This document shows positions 9,040 through 15,657 of a stretch of DNA of 20,192 nt, piece after piece. Both the position numbers and the translations under genes were made by a program. The DNA comes from an uncultured Actinomycetes bacterium (GTDB lineage Bacteria > Actinomycetota > Acidimicrobiia > Acidimicrobiales > Microtrichaceae), in the NCBI GenBank assembly GCA_903941145.1, contig CAJANQ010000233.1:1-20192 (forward strand). The letters run 5' to 3'. The stretch's first letter is position 1. Every line of letters begins with the position of its first letter. Below the pieces are notes generated by a model. The model was given only the letters and a program-made list of their open reading frames with translations. It searched no databases and was not told the DNA's origin.

Positions 9040-9627
9040 TCAGGGTGTGGTCGTCGTGGTGGTGCTGGTCGTGCTGCTGCCGGACGAGCCTGACGTGCCC
9101 GAGGTGGCGGCCGAGGCGTCCTGGCCCAGGACCACGATCACGCCGACGTTGTCGGGCTGGATCTTGGCCAGCTTGGCGCCGGTCGGCAGCGCCTGGACCC
9201 GACTGGAGTCGAGCTGCAGCTGGGACCCGATGGCCTGGGCGCTCGTCTCGTAGCTCGGCGCGAAGTAGACGGTCGTCGACGGAGGCGTCCCGACGGCGTC
9301 GGTCGGCGTCGTGTTGGTGAACCCTGCTGTCTTCAGGTTGTTGGCGACGGTCTTGGCCAGACCGGTCTGGCCGGAGCCGTTGGCCACCACGACGGGCACG
9401 TCGGCGGGGGCCACGGTGGCCACGGTCGTGGTCGGCGCAGCGGTCGTGGTGGTGACCGCGCCGTTGTCGGGCACGTCCACGGACTTGGTGCTGTGCTCGT
9501 AGCCGACGCCACCACCCTTGATCAGGATGATGAGGCCGAGCACCACTGCCACACCGACGAGGATGAGGCCCCGCGAGGCGGGGTCGCCGCCGCCCGGGCG
9601 CGACCGAGGTTGCTGGGTCGAGGTCAT
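9040..9627 (-). CDS. Membrane-anchored LytR_C-domain protein
   Basis: The 195-residue protein has a short charged N-terminus, one membrane helix at about residues 19-37 (RGLILVGVAVVLGLIILIK) and an extracytoplasmic part. After a Thr/Ala-rich linker, a LytR C-terminal-type domain spans about residues 78-170. It contains VPVVVANGSGQTGLAKTVANN and ends VGVIVVLGQD, followed by a low-complexity Ser/Thr tail. LytR_C domains occur at the end of LCP cell-wall ligases or alone on membrane anchors, as here, in Actinobacteria; their role is unknown and presumed cell-wall related. ATG 9627 is preceded by AGGGTGA. It starts 39 bases after DUF427 and runs into otsB after 7 bases. Confidence 0.82.
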   Translation of the reverse strand: MTSTQQPRSRPGGGDPASRGLILVGVAVVLGLIILIKGGGVGYEHSTKSVDVPDNGAVTTTTAAPTTTVATVAPADVPVVVANGSGQTGLAKTVANNLKTAGFTNTTPTDAVGTPPSTTVYFAPSYETSAQAIGSQLQLDSSRVQALPTGAKLAKIQPDNVGVIVVLGQDASAATSGTSGSSGSSTTSTTTTTTP

Positions 9628-9666
9628 GGATTCACCCTAGCGAACAGACCCTCCGCGGCCCGTGCC

Positions 9667-10164
9667 TCACCACCCGCGGGTACCCGGTGCGCCCTTGAAC
9701 GGGCCGACCACCCGGGACGTGATCCAGCCGCCGTAGAAGTCACCGTCGTTGGGCAGCACGACGTCGTCGCCCACGGTGCACCGGTCCGCCTTCTGCGCGT
9801 AGAAGGCGAAGTAGCCGGCGATCGGCGCGAACCCGGCCGTGGGCGTGCGGTAGGTCCACGCCGCGTCCGGCACGGTCCGGTCCCCCACCACCACGTCGAC
9901 GTAGTTGGCCGCGCCCTTCCACTCGCACCAGGTCTGGGACCTGCTCGCTCGCAGGAACGTCGGGTCCACGTCGTCCGGCGGGAAGTAGTAGGCGGGCGCC
10001 TGCGAGGTCTCGAGCACGCGGAACCCGACCGTGGTGTCGGCCACCACGACCCCGGCGACCGTCACGGTCAGACGTTCGGCGACGGGCTCCAGGCGCGGCG
10101 GCCGGGGAAAGTCCCAGACCGACTCCTGACCTGGGCCTGGCTCGATGCGTTCGGGTCGGAACAT
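9667..10164 (-). CDS. DUF427 domain protein
   Basis: The 165-residue protein matches the DUF427 family, small soluble beta-rich proteins common in Actinobacteria with no established function. Recognisable family features are VLETSQAPAYYFPPDDV, SQTWCEWKGAANYVDV and the AWTYRTP...FAPIAGYFAFY segment. The predicted ATG at 10164 lies 4 bases after the stop of the 327-residue hypothetical gene and has no clear ribosome site of its own, so translation is probably coupled. It is the fourth gene downstream of the AAA+/metallopeptidase pair; whether it belongs functionally with them or is only co-transcribed is unknown. Confidence 0.88.
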   Translation of the reverse strand: MFRPERIEPGPGQESVWDFPRPPRLEPVAERLTVTVAGVVVADTTVGFRVLETSQAPAYYFPPDDVDPTFLRASRSQTWCEWKGAANYVDVVVGDRTVPDAAWTYRTPTAGFAPIAGYFAFYAQKADRCTVGDDVVLPNDGDFYGGWITSRVVGPFKGAPGTRGW

Positions 10165-10168
10165 GGCG

Positions 10169-11152
10169 TCAGGGTGCCACCGCCGACGCCAGACCGTGAC
10201 GCGCCCCCAGCTGCACGGCGGCAGCCACGGTCCACGGGACGTCCACCACCACGTCGTCGCCGTCCGAGCGCTGGTCCCAGAAGTCGGCCCGTCCGGTGTC
10301 GACCAGCGTGAGGCTCCAGTCGACCCGGAGCCGGCGGAACACGGTGCGCCGCGTCTGCGAGGAGTAGCGGACCGGGCAGCGCGGCCGACGTAGCTGCGAC
10401 TGCCCGTCCACCGCTGCGAGCTCCCGGCCGATCTGCAGGAACTCGTCGGTGCAGCGGTCCACGACGGACTCCACCACGAGCGCCTCGAGCGACCCGGCGA
10501 GCAGCCCGGTGTCGGCCACGCCGACCGCGTCCTCGGGGGCGGGCCGGCGCTCCCACTCAGGCTGGGTCAGCAGCCGCGGCAGGCCCCGCCACTGCAGGTG
10601 CTCGAGGAGCGGCAGCAGCGTGGTGACCTGCAGCTCTTCGGTGAGCGCGGCGGACGCGTCGGTGGCGCGTCGGAGGAGCGCGTCGGGCATGGTGGGCGGG
10701 ACTGCATCGGCGTGCCCCGCCCGGAGCGCCGCGGCAGTGAGCGCACCGGCGGCGACGCAGCAACGGCGGTCGAGTCCGGCGCCCGGTGCAACGACCTGGT
10801 CGAGCAGCCGCCCGAGCACTGCAATGTCCGCGCCCACCTCGTCACGGGCTTCGTCGACCGCCCGGCGCGCGCCGGGGACGAGCACGGCGTCAAGGTCGAC
10901 GGCGTCGAACTGGTGACAGAGATCGGTGGCGGCGACGACCCACGCCACCGAGTCGGTCTGGTCGCTCGGCGCCTCGCGCAGGGCGACGGCGTCGGCGCCC
11001 AGCTGGGCCAGCCGGTCGACCTCGGGCGTGCAGAGTGCGAACCGGCACCAGTCGCAGTCGTCGACCGGGAGACCGGGACGAGGGCACTCGGGCAGGTGGC
11101 CGTCCGCGGTGGCCCGTCGGACCAGCCGATCGAGCAGCACTGCCGGGGTCAC
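10169..11152 (-). CDS. Hypothetical protein with N-terminal cysteine cluster, coupled to AAA+/VWA pair
   Basis: I do not recognise a family for this 327-residue protein. Its GTG start at 11152 overlaps the TGA of the VWA gene (GTGA), preceded by GAGGGT six bases upstream, so it is translated in concert with that gene. The N-terminus has H19, C23, C33, C36 and C41 (spacing C-x9-C-x2-C-x4-C), which could bind zinc or an Fe-S cluster. The rest is rich in Leu/Ala helices and reads as a soluble globular protein with no signal peptide or membrane segment. The C-terminal part contains a beta-like stretch (RRLRVDWSLTLVD). The position suggests an adaptor or substrate of the ATPase-metallopeptidase pair; that is inference only. 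Confidence 0.8.
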   Translation of the reverse strand: MTPAVLLDRLVRRATADGHLPECPRPGLPVDDCDWCRFALCTPEVDRLAQLGADAVALREAPSDQTDSVAWVVAATDLCHQFDAVDLDAVLVPGARRAVDEARDEVGADIAVLGRLLDQVVAPGAGLDRRCCVAAGALTAAALRAGHADAVPPTMPDALLRRATDASAALTEELQVTTLLPLLEHLQWRGLPRLLTQPEWERRPAPEDAVGVADTGLLAGSLEALVVESVVDRCTDEFLQIGRELAAVDGQSQLRRPRCPVRYSSQTRRTVFRRLRVDWSLTLVDTGRADFWDQRSDGDDVVVDVPWTVAAAVQLGARHGLASAVAP

Positions 11153-12348
11153 CGTTCACCCTCGACCCGCAGCGCCACGATGCGCTCGCCCTTCGGCAGC
11201 GGAGCGTCGTTGCCGATGACCACTGCCACGAGCGTGGTGCCCGCGGGCGCAGCGACAGGCCAGGGTGTGAGGCCATCCGTCAGCACCACAACGATCTGCG
11301 GACAGGGCCGGAGCTGCAGCGCCGCGTCGATCCCTACCCGCATGTCGGTCCCGCCGCCACCGGTGAGCTGGAGTTCTGCGATCGTGCGGACGTGCTGCGG
11401 CGACGCCGCCACCTCGTCGCACACAACCACCGTCGTCGCCGCCCCGGACCGCCGGACGATGGCGTCGATCTCGGTCACGGCGACGTTGAGCAGCGACCGA
11501 GACATCGAGCCCGAGGTGTCGATGACGACCGCCACCTGGGGCCGCACGCGACGGGACCCAGGACGGAGCACGTGCGGGACCGATGCGGCCCGCCGGTCCG
11601 GCCGGGTCCACGTGGGTTCGGAGGCACCGACGACGGCGCGCAGCGGACGGCTCAGCGCGCTGCGCAGCACCCGCTGCCACGGCACCTGCGGGTCCAGGTA
11701 GGCGCGGGCCCACAGGACAAGGCCCGGCGACACTCGCTCGCCCCGGTCCACGGCCTGAGCCACCTGGTGCGCGACGTCACGGCGGACGGCCTGGGCGTCG
11801 AGGTCGTCGACCTTGTCCACGTCGGCCTCGTCGTCGAGCTCGACCCCCAGGCGCGCGCCGCCCGAGCCGGAGCCGCAACGGCACGGGTCCACGCCCCACC
11901 GGTTGCGCAGCGCTTCGAAGTAGTGCTCCTCCACCCCACGGGCCGGCAGGCCCAGGTGGTGCGGCAGCACCGGGTCAGGCAGCGGCAGGCCGTCGGCGAC
12001 CAGGTCGTCGTTGATGGCGGCGTCGGCGACGTAGTTCCACAGCTCGCGCTCGTGCGGCGCAACCTTGGCCCGGGCCGCACGGTCGTGGTGGCAGCGGACC
12101 AGGTGGTGCACCTCGTGCAGCAGGACCGCCGCGCTCGCCTCCACCCCCCACGCCCGGGCCTGGTCCATGTCGACGTAGAGCCGCCAGTAGCCGTCGACGG
12201 AGAACGTGCCGTGGCCCGGCGTGTCGACCGGCACGAGGGCAAACAGTGCCGACGCCAGGTAGGCCTGCTGCCGGGCGGCGCGCAGGCGGGCCGCGGCCAG
12301 GAACGTGGCGTCGGCCGGTGCGAGCGGCCGGACGCGGGTCGCCGTCAT
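11149..12348 (-). CDS. DUF2201-type putative metallopeptidase with C-terminal VWA-like domain
   Basis: The 399-residue protein has two parts. The N-terminal part carries a zinc-protease-like HEVHH at residues 78-82, followed by the WNYVADAAIND segment (104-114) that in such proteins may give the third ligand. The C-terminal part is a von Willebrand A-like domain with a MIDAS motif DTSGSMS from D277, a downstream TGGGGTDMR and a VLTDG strand. The link PTWTRPDRR is typical of the DUF2201 family. A CRCGSGSGG stretch lies between the two. Proteins of this type pair with MoxR-type ATPases; by analogy with other MoxR-VWA pairs they probably remodel or process target proteins. The ATG at 12348 overlaps the TGA of the ATPase gene (ATGA), which sets the start. 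No signal peptide is present, so it is cytoplasmic. Confidence 0.9.
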   Translation of the reverse strand: MTATRVRPLAPADATFLAAARLRAARQQAYLASALFALVPVDTPGHGTFSVDGYWRLYVDMDQARAWGVEASAAVLLHEVHHLVRCHHDRAARAKVAPHERELWNYVADAAINDDLVADGLPLPDPVLPHHLGLPARGVEEHYFEALRNRWGVDPCRCGSGSGGARLGVELDDEADVDKVDDLDAQAVRRDVAHQVAQAVDRGERVSPGLVLWARAYLDPQVPWQRVLRSALSRPLRAVVGASEPTWTRPDRRAASVPHVLRPGSRRVRPQVAVVIDTSGSMSRSLLNVAVTEIDAIVRRSGAATTVVVCDEVAASPQHVRTIAELQLTGGGGTDMRVGIDAALQLRPCPQIVVVLTDGLTPWPVAAPAGTTLVAVVIGNDAPLPKGERIVALRVEGER

Positions 12349-13433
12349 ACGAGCGCTGCGTCGCGGAGTACCGGCAGGAACGCGGCGGCAGCGGCGGGCG
12401 CCGACCAGCCGGGCTGGCGCAGTGGCAGCAGGTGGTTGGCAGACAGCGCGGCGACGTCGGGCTGGCCGCAGTCGCAGACGTGCGCCAGGACCTCGAAGGC
12501 CGCGTGCCAGCGCTCCTCGGAACAGTCGGCGGCCACTGCAGCAGTGATGCCGGCCAGCGAAGCCAGCAGCAGGTCGGACCGCGAGGACACGGGCAGCTGG
12601 GTCGGGTCGGCCAGCACCACCTCGGGGTCGGGCAGGTCGAGCCGGTCGGCGTAGCGGAGAAACTCCATGCCGGCGCCCTCGCCCACGAGCCCGTTCACCA
12701 GCAGGGACCGCACCCGGGAGTGCACGCCGGCGGCGTCGGCCGCAGCGGCAGCACGGGCGGCAGCGGTCCACGAACGGGGCGACGGCCAGGCCCGACCCAT
12801 TCCGGCCACGTCGTCGGGCACCGACGACAGCGCGGTGGGCCGTGCGGTGACGAACCCCGCCACCAGGACCTCCCACTTGTGGACGAGCGCCGAGTGGTCG
12901 GCGGGCACACGGGGCAGGTCGGGCAGCGGCCAGCCGCCGACCATGCCGGCGACCCAGTCCTTGGCCTCGAGCTCCCAGTCCAGGTGGCAGAACCGGTTGG
13001 CGAGCGGGGCCGAGAGGTCGTCGCCTCCGGCCGACGACTCGGGCGGGTTGGCCGCCGCCACGATCGACACGGTGGACGGCAGACGGAGGTCGCCGACCTC
13101 CCGGTCGAGGACGACCCGGAGCATGGCGGCCTGCACCGCTGGCGGCGCGGTGGTCAGCTCGTCGAGGAACACCACGGTGGTCGGCTCGTCGATGCACCGG
13201 ACCGCCCAGGACGGCGGGACGAAGCTGACCGAGTCGCCCACCCGCATGGGCAGCCCCGCGAAGTCAGAGGCCTCACGGATGCTCCCGATGACTACCTCGC
13301 ACGGGCGGTCGAGGGCGTCGGCGACCTGCAGCAGCACGGACGTCTTGCCCTGGCCAGGGTCGCCCCAGAGCAGCACCGGCTGCCCGATCTGCACCGCGAT
13401 CGCCAGTGCGGCTCGTACTTCTGTGGTCCCCAT
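12345..13433 (-). CDS. MoxR-type AAA+ ATPase
   Basis: This is a MoxR-family AAA+ ATPase of 362 residues. Walker A is GDPGQGKT at 24-31, Walker B is VVFLDE at 87-92, sensor 1 is N129 in AAANP, and an arginine-containing LANRF follows near 143. A long alpha-helical, alanine-rich C-terminal region (about residues 200-362) is less conserved. MoxR ATPases act with a VWA partner as chaperones or activators; the partner here is the next gene, overlapped by 4 bases. ATG 13433 follows GGGGGAGGA at ideal spacing, so I reject the longer reading from 13475, which would start inside the LexA-like box. It is the first gene of the operon and the box upstream predicts DNA-damage control. Confidence 0.9.
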   Translation of the reverse strand: MGTTEVRAALAIAVQIGQPVLLWGDPGQGKTSVLLQVADALDRPCEVVIGSIREASDFAGLPMRVGDSVSFVPPSWAVRCIDEPTTVVFLDELTTAPPAVQAAMLRVVLDREVGDLRLPSTVSIVAAANPPESSAGGDDLSAPLANRFCHLDWELEAKDWVAGMVGGWPLPDLPRVPADHSALVHKWEVLVAGFVTARPTALSSVPDDVAGMGRAWPSPRSWTAAARAAAAADAAGVHSRVRSLLVNGLVGEGAGMEFLRYADRLDLPDPEVVLADPTQLPVSSRSDLLLASLAGITAAVAADCSEERWHAAFEVLAHVCDCGQPDVAALSANHLLPLRQPGWSAPAAAAAFLPVLRDAALV

Positions 13434-13462
13434 GCGGTCCTCCCCCGGAAAATGGACGGAGG

Positions 13463-13494
13463 TCAATACGAACACACGTTCGGACCGCGAGCAA
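13463..13494 (-). promoter_or_regulatory. Candidate promoter of the AAA+/VWA operon
   Basis: On the minus strand TTGCTC (13494-13489) resembles a -35 box. With a 17-base spacer the -10 position reads TCGTAT, and with 20 bases it reads TATTGA. The LexA-like palindrome lies between the boxes, a usual place for a repressor site. The exact -10 box is uncertain. Confidence 0.35.
13469..13482 (-). promoter_or_regulatory. LexA/SOS box candidate
   Basis: The minus strand reads CGAACGTGTGTTCG, a perfect match to the Gram-positive/actinobacterial LexA consensus CGAAC-RNRY-GTTCG, with both 5-base arms intact. It lies 35 bases before the ATG of the AAA+ gene, between the candidate -35 and -10 boxes. It is the only such box I saw in the window. 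No LexA gene is present here to confirm the local consensus. Confidence 0.75.
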
Positions 13495-13520
13495 GGGCTC
13501 TTCGCGGGAATTTTCGGGCC

Positions 13521-13549
13521 CCGGGACCGCCTGCAGGAGGCGCTCCCGG
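13521..13549 (-). terminator. Terminator hairpin after pirin gene
   Basis: Two stacked stems, CCGGGA/TCCCGG and CGCCT/AGGCG, separated by a single mismatched pair and closed by a 5-base loop, start 8 bases after the pirin stop codon. On the minus strand the stem is followed within a few bases by AAAATT. It separates pirin from the AAA+ operon and its promoter. Confidence 0.55.
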
Positions 13550-13557
13550 ACCGGGGC

Positions 13558-14430
13558 TCAGGCCTCGACGAACCGGCCCGCGTTGTAGTCCTCGAAGGCC
13601 TGCAGGAGCTCGGCGCGGGTGTTCATGACGAACGGCCCCTCGCGCACGACCGGCTCGTTGAGCGGCTGGCCGGTCAGCAGGATCACCTCGGCCGGGGCAC
13701 CGTCGGCGGGACCGTGGAGCTCGACCTGGTCGCCCGGGGCGAAGATCGCCATGACCGCCTCGGGCACGACCACGTCGTCACCGTGGGCCGACGGCACCGA
13801 GAACGACCCGACGAGCGGGTACGCCACTACGTGGTGGTCGGCCGGCACGGCGGTGCGGGCCACCGACCCGGGGGCCATCGTCAGGTGCGTGTAGTTGATG
13901 GGCGTCACCGTGCGGCCGGGGCCCTGGACGCCGAACGCCTCGCCGGCGATCACCCGTGCCGTGACCCCCTCGGACGGCTCGACGACTGCGACCTCGGTGG
14001 CACGGATGTCCTGGTAGGACGCCGGCCGCATCTTCTCGGCGGCCGGCAGGTTCACCCACAGCTGAAGACCGTGGAGGGTGCCGCCACGGGCCTTGAACGC
14101 CTCGCTCGGACCCTCCTTGTGGATCACGCCGCGACCAGCAGTCATCCACTGGGTGTCGCCCTGTCCGAGGAACCCGTGGTTGCCCAGGCTGTCGCGATGC
14201 TCGAGCTCGCCCTCGAGCAGGTAGGTCACGGTCTCGAAGCCGCGGTGCGGGTGGTGCGGGGTGCCGACGCCCTCGCCCGGCGCGTGGTCGACCGGGCCCA
14301 TGTGGTCCCAGAGCAGGAACGGGTCGACGTACGAGCGCTGCATGGTCGGGAACGGACGGCGTACGACGAACCCGTCGCCCTCGACGGCACGCTGGGCGGG
14401 CAGGAGCTCGGCTACTTCTCGGTCGGTCAT
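13558..14430 (-). CDS. Pirin family protein
   Basis: Pirins are bicupin proteins; the N-terminal cupin binds a metal, and some members act as quercetin dioxygenases while others act as regulators. The 290-residue product carries TPHHPHRGFETVTYLLEGELEHRDSLG in the N-terminal cupin, whose histidines bind the metal. TAGRGVIHKEGP follows, supplying the further His and Glu ligands. The C-terminal half has the second cupin. The length is normal. I chose ATG 14430 (MTDREVAELL); a GTG three codons earlier (14439) is equally placed, and neither has a strong ribosome site. It is a single-gene unit ended by a hairpin. The substrate is unknown. Confidence 0.92.
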   Translation of the reverse strand: MTDREVAELLPAQRAVEGDGFVVRRPFPTMQRSYVDPFLLWDHMGPVDHAPGEGVGTPHHPHRGFETVTYLLEGELEHRDSLGNHGFLGQGDTQWMTAGRGVIHKEGPSEAFKARGGTLHGLQLWVNLPAAEKMRPASYQDIRATEVAVVEPSEGVTARVIAGEAFGVQGPGRTVTPINYTHLTMAPGSVARTAVPADHHVVAYPLVGSFSVPSAHGDDVVVPEAVMAIFAPGDQVELHGPADGAPAEVILLTGQPLNEPVVREGPFVMNTRAELLQAFEDYNAGRFVEA

Positions 14431-14626
14431 GCCGGCCACAACCCGGCACCGCGGTCACACCTTCCCAGGGCAACCCGTTCGTGCCGTCGCTCGGGGCCAG
14501 GAACGGCTGAACCGACCAGCAGGGACAGCGGTCGAGAGGTCTGCCCGACTTCCGAACCCGTTCATATGAGGGTCTTACCCGGGGGCCCGACACTGTCCTT
14601 GTCCCCGAACAAAGGAGTTCACCCTC

Positions 14627-15295
14627 ATGGCAGTTTCCAAGTCCAAGAAGTTGGTTGCCGGTCTGGCCATCGCAGGCACCGCCGGCGTCGGCGGTCTGGC
14701 GGTCGCAGCGCTCAACCCGCTCGGCGCAGCCGGTGCGGCCTCGAACCCGTCGACGACCGTGGTCGCCGACCAGCAGGCCGGCCCCCGGGCCGACCGGCGC
14801 GGCCCGCAGGACGGCCACGGCCCCCAGCAGGTCCTGAAGGACGTCCTCGACTCGCTGGTCAAGGACGGCACCCTCACCCAGGCCCAGGCCGACAAGGTCA
14901 CCTCGTCGGTCGAGACCAAGGTCAAGGAGGAGCGCGCCGAGCGTGACGCCAACCAGCAGGCCAAGCGACAGGAGTTCCTGACGACCGCCGCCAAGGCGAT
15001 CGGCGTCTCCACCACCGACCTCGAGACCCAGCTCAGGAGCGGCACGACCCTGGCCGACGTGGCCAAGGCCAACAACGTCGACCCGAACACCGTGATCGTG
15101 GCCCTGGTGGGCGACCTCAACACGAAGATCGACGCCGACGTGGCCTCGGGCAAGCTGACCGCCGAGCAGGGCGCCGCCCGCAAGGCCAAGGCGACCGAGC
15201 GGGTCACCGACATGGTCAACAACGGCCCTCGCCACGGCGGCAAGGGCGGTCCCGGCGGCAAGGGCGACATGGGCGGCCGGCACGGCGGCAACTAG
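14627..15295 (+). CDS. Secreted Gly/His-tailed protein with repeated helical motif
   Basis: I recognise no named family for this 222-residue protein. A basic start (MAVSKSKKLVAG) and a hydrophobic Ala/Gly stretch to about residue 38 look like a signal peptide or anchor. Two related motifs follow: DSLVKDGTLTQAQADKV at about residue 75 and ASGKLTAEQGAARKAKA near 185, each a Gly-Thr/Lys-Leu-Thr turn leading into a helix. Between them lies IGVSTTDLETQLRSGTTLADVA. The last 20 residues are almost only Gly, His, Lys and Arg. Such Gly/His tails may bind metal or nucleic acid; function is unknown. ATG 14627 follows AAAGGAGTT, the strongest ribosome site in the window, so high expression is likely. It is divergent from pirin and ends at a hairpin. 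Confidence 0.85.
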   Translation: MAVSKSKKLVAGLAIAGTAGVGGLAVAALNPLGAAGAASNPSTTVVADQQAGPRADRRGPQDGHGPQQVLKDVLDSLVKDGTLTQAQADKVTSSVETKVKEERAERDANQQAKRQEFLTTAAKAIGVSTTDLETQLRSGTTLADVAKANNVDPNTVIVALVGDLNTKIDADVASGKLTAEQGAARKAKATERVTDMVNNGPRHGGKGGPGGKGDMGGRHGGN

Positions 15296-15316
15296 CCGCT
15301 CCCTCGGAACATCTCC

Positions 15317-15370
15317 CCCTGACGGTGCGCCCGTCCGGCTCCGGCCGGGCGGGCGTCCGTCGCGTCAGGG
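15317..15370. terminator. Nested hairpin between convergent genes
   Basis: An outer 8-bp stem (CCCTGACG / CGTCAGGG) encloses an inner stem CGCCCG/CGGGCG with CCGG/CCGG above it. It lies between the secreted-protein gene and the zinc-ribbon gene, which converge here, and can form on either strand, so it is probably a two-way terminator. Confidence 0.65.
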
Positions 15371-15387
15371 CCAGTCACAGGGGCGGT

Positions 15388-15501
15388 TCAGAAGTCCCAC
15401 TCGAACTGGTAGCCGCACTTCCGGCAGCGGAACCACACCTTGTACTGGCGGGTCATCCGCTCGCAGTCCTGGCTGTTGCACAGCGGGCACTGTGGATACA
15501 T
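15388..15501 (-). CDS. 37-residue zinc-ribbon microprotein
   Basis: This short frame begins at ATG 15501 behind AAGGGGAG and ends at TGA 15388-15390. The product is 37 residues with two knuckles, CPLC at 5-8 and CRKCG at 26-30, separated by 17 residues, and an aromatic C-terminus (YQFEWDF). Four cysteines in CxxC-x17-CxxC are the classical zinc-ribbon layout, as in transcription- or translation-linked ribbons. With nothing else attached it would be a free-standing metal-binding microprotein. A good ribosome site, intact cysteines and a terminator immediately downstream argue that it is real. Function is unknown; it could bind nucleic acid or a protein partner. The region upstream carries the ordered motif set described separately. 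Confidence 0.8.
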   Translation of the reverse strand: MYPQCPLCNSQDCERMTRQYKVWFRCRKCGYQFEWDF

Positions 15502-15532
15502 TCCGGCTCCCCTTCCCGAGGCCTGAACTGGC

Positions 15533-15639
15533 GACCTTGCAGGTTCCCGACCGCACCGTGGTCGACGTCCTTCAAGGTCAGCAGTGTGCGCCGACCTTGA
15601 AGTGGGTCCACCGGAAGGCGGCCGGATTTCTTCAGGGTC
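15533..15639. repeat. Four ordered copies of a 10-bp motif upstream of the zinc-ribbon gene
   Basis: GACCTTGCAG (15533-15542), CTTCAAGGTC (15570-15579), GACCTTGAAG (15593-15602) and CTTCAGGGTC (15630-15639) are one motif in alternating orientation. The outer copies each differ from the inner by one base. The spacing is symmetric: starts are 37, 23 and 37 bases apart, so the pair repeats with a 60-base period. The inner two form a perfect 10-bp inverted repeat with a 13-base loop. It could be a multi-site operator or a structured leader. Confidence 0.75.
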
Positions 15640-15657
15640 GCCGAGGGGTGTGACGCC

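Noticed and set aside
13434..13475. N-terminal extension of the AAA+ protein (start at 13475)
   Set aside because: It would begin inside the LexA-like palindrome and downstream of no ribosome site, whereas ATG 13433 has an excellent one.
12246..13628. Plus-strand open frame of 460 codons opposite the AAA+ ATPase
   Set aside because: It covers a gene with intact Walker motifs on the other strand and has no recognisable domain or ribosome site.
14553..14562. GAACCCGTTC as a second LexA box
   Set aside because: The arms are right but the spacer is 2 bases, not 4, so it does not fit the LexA consensus.
15365..15556. 63-codon minus-strand frame over the zinc-ribbon gene
   Set aside because: It is in a different frame from the CxxC-CxxC peptide, has no family character, and lacks the good ribosome site of the 37-codon gene.
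15533..15639. CRISPR-like array
   Set aside because: The repeated units are only 10 bp, alternate in orientation, and no cas gene is present.
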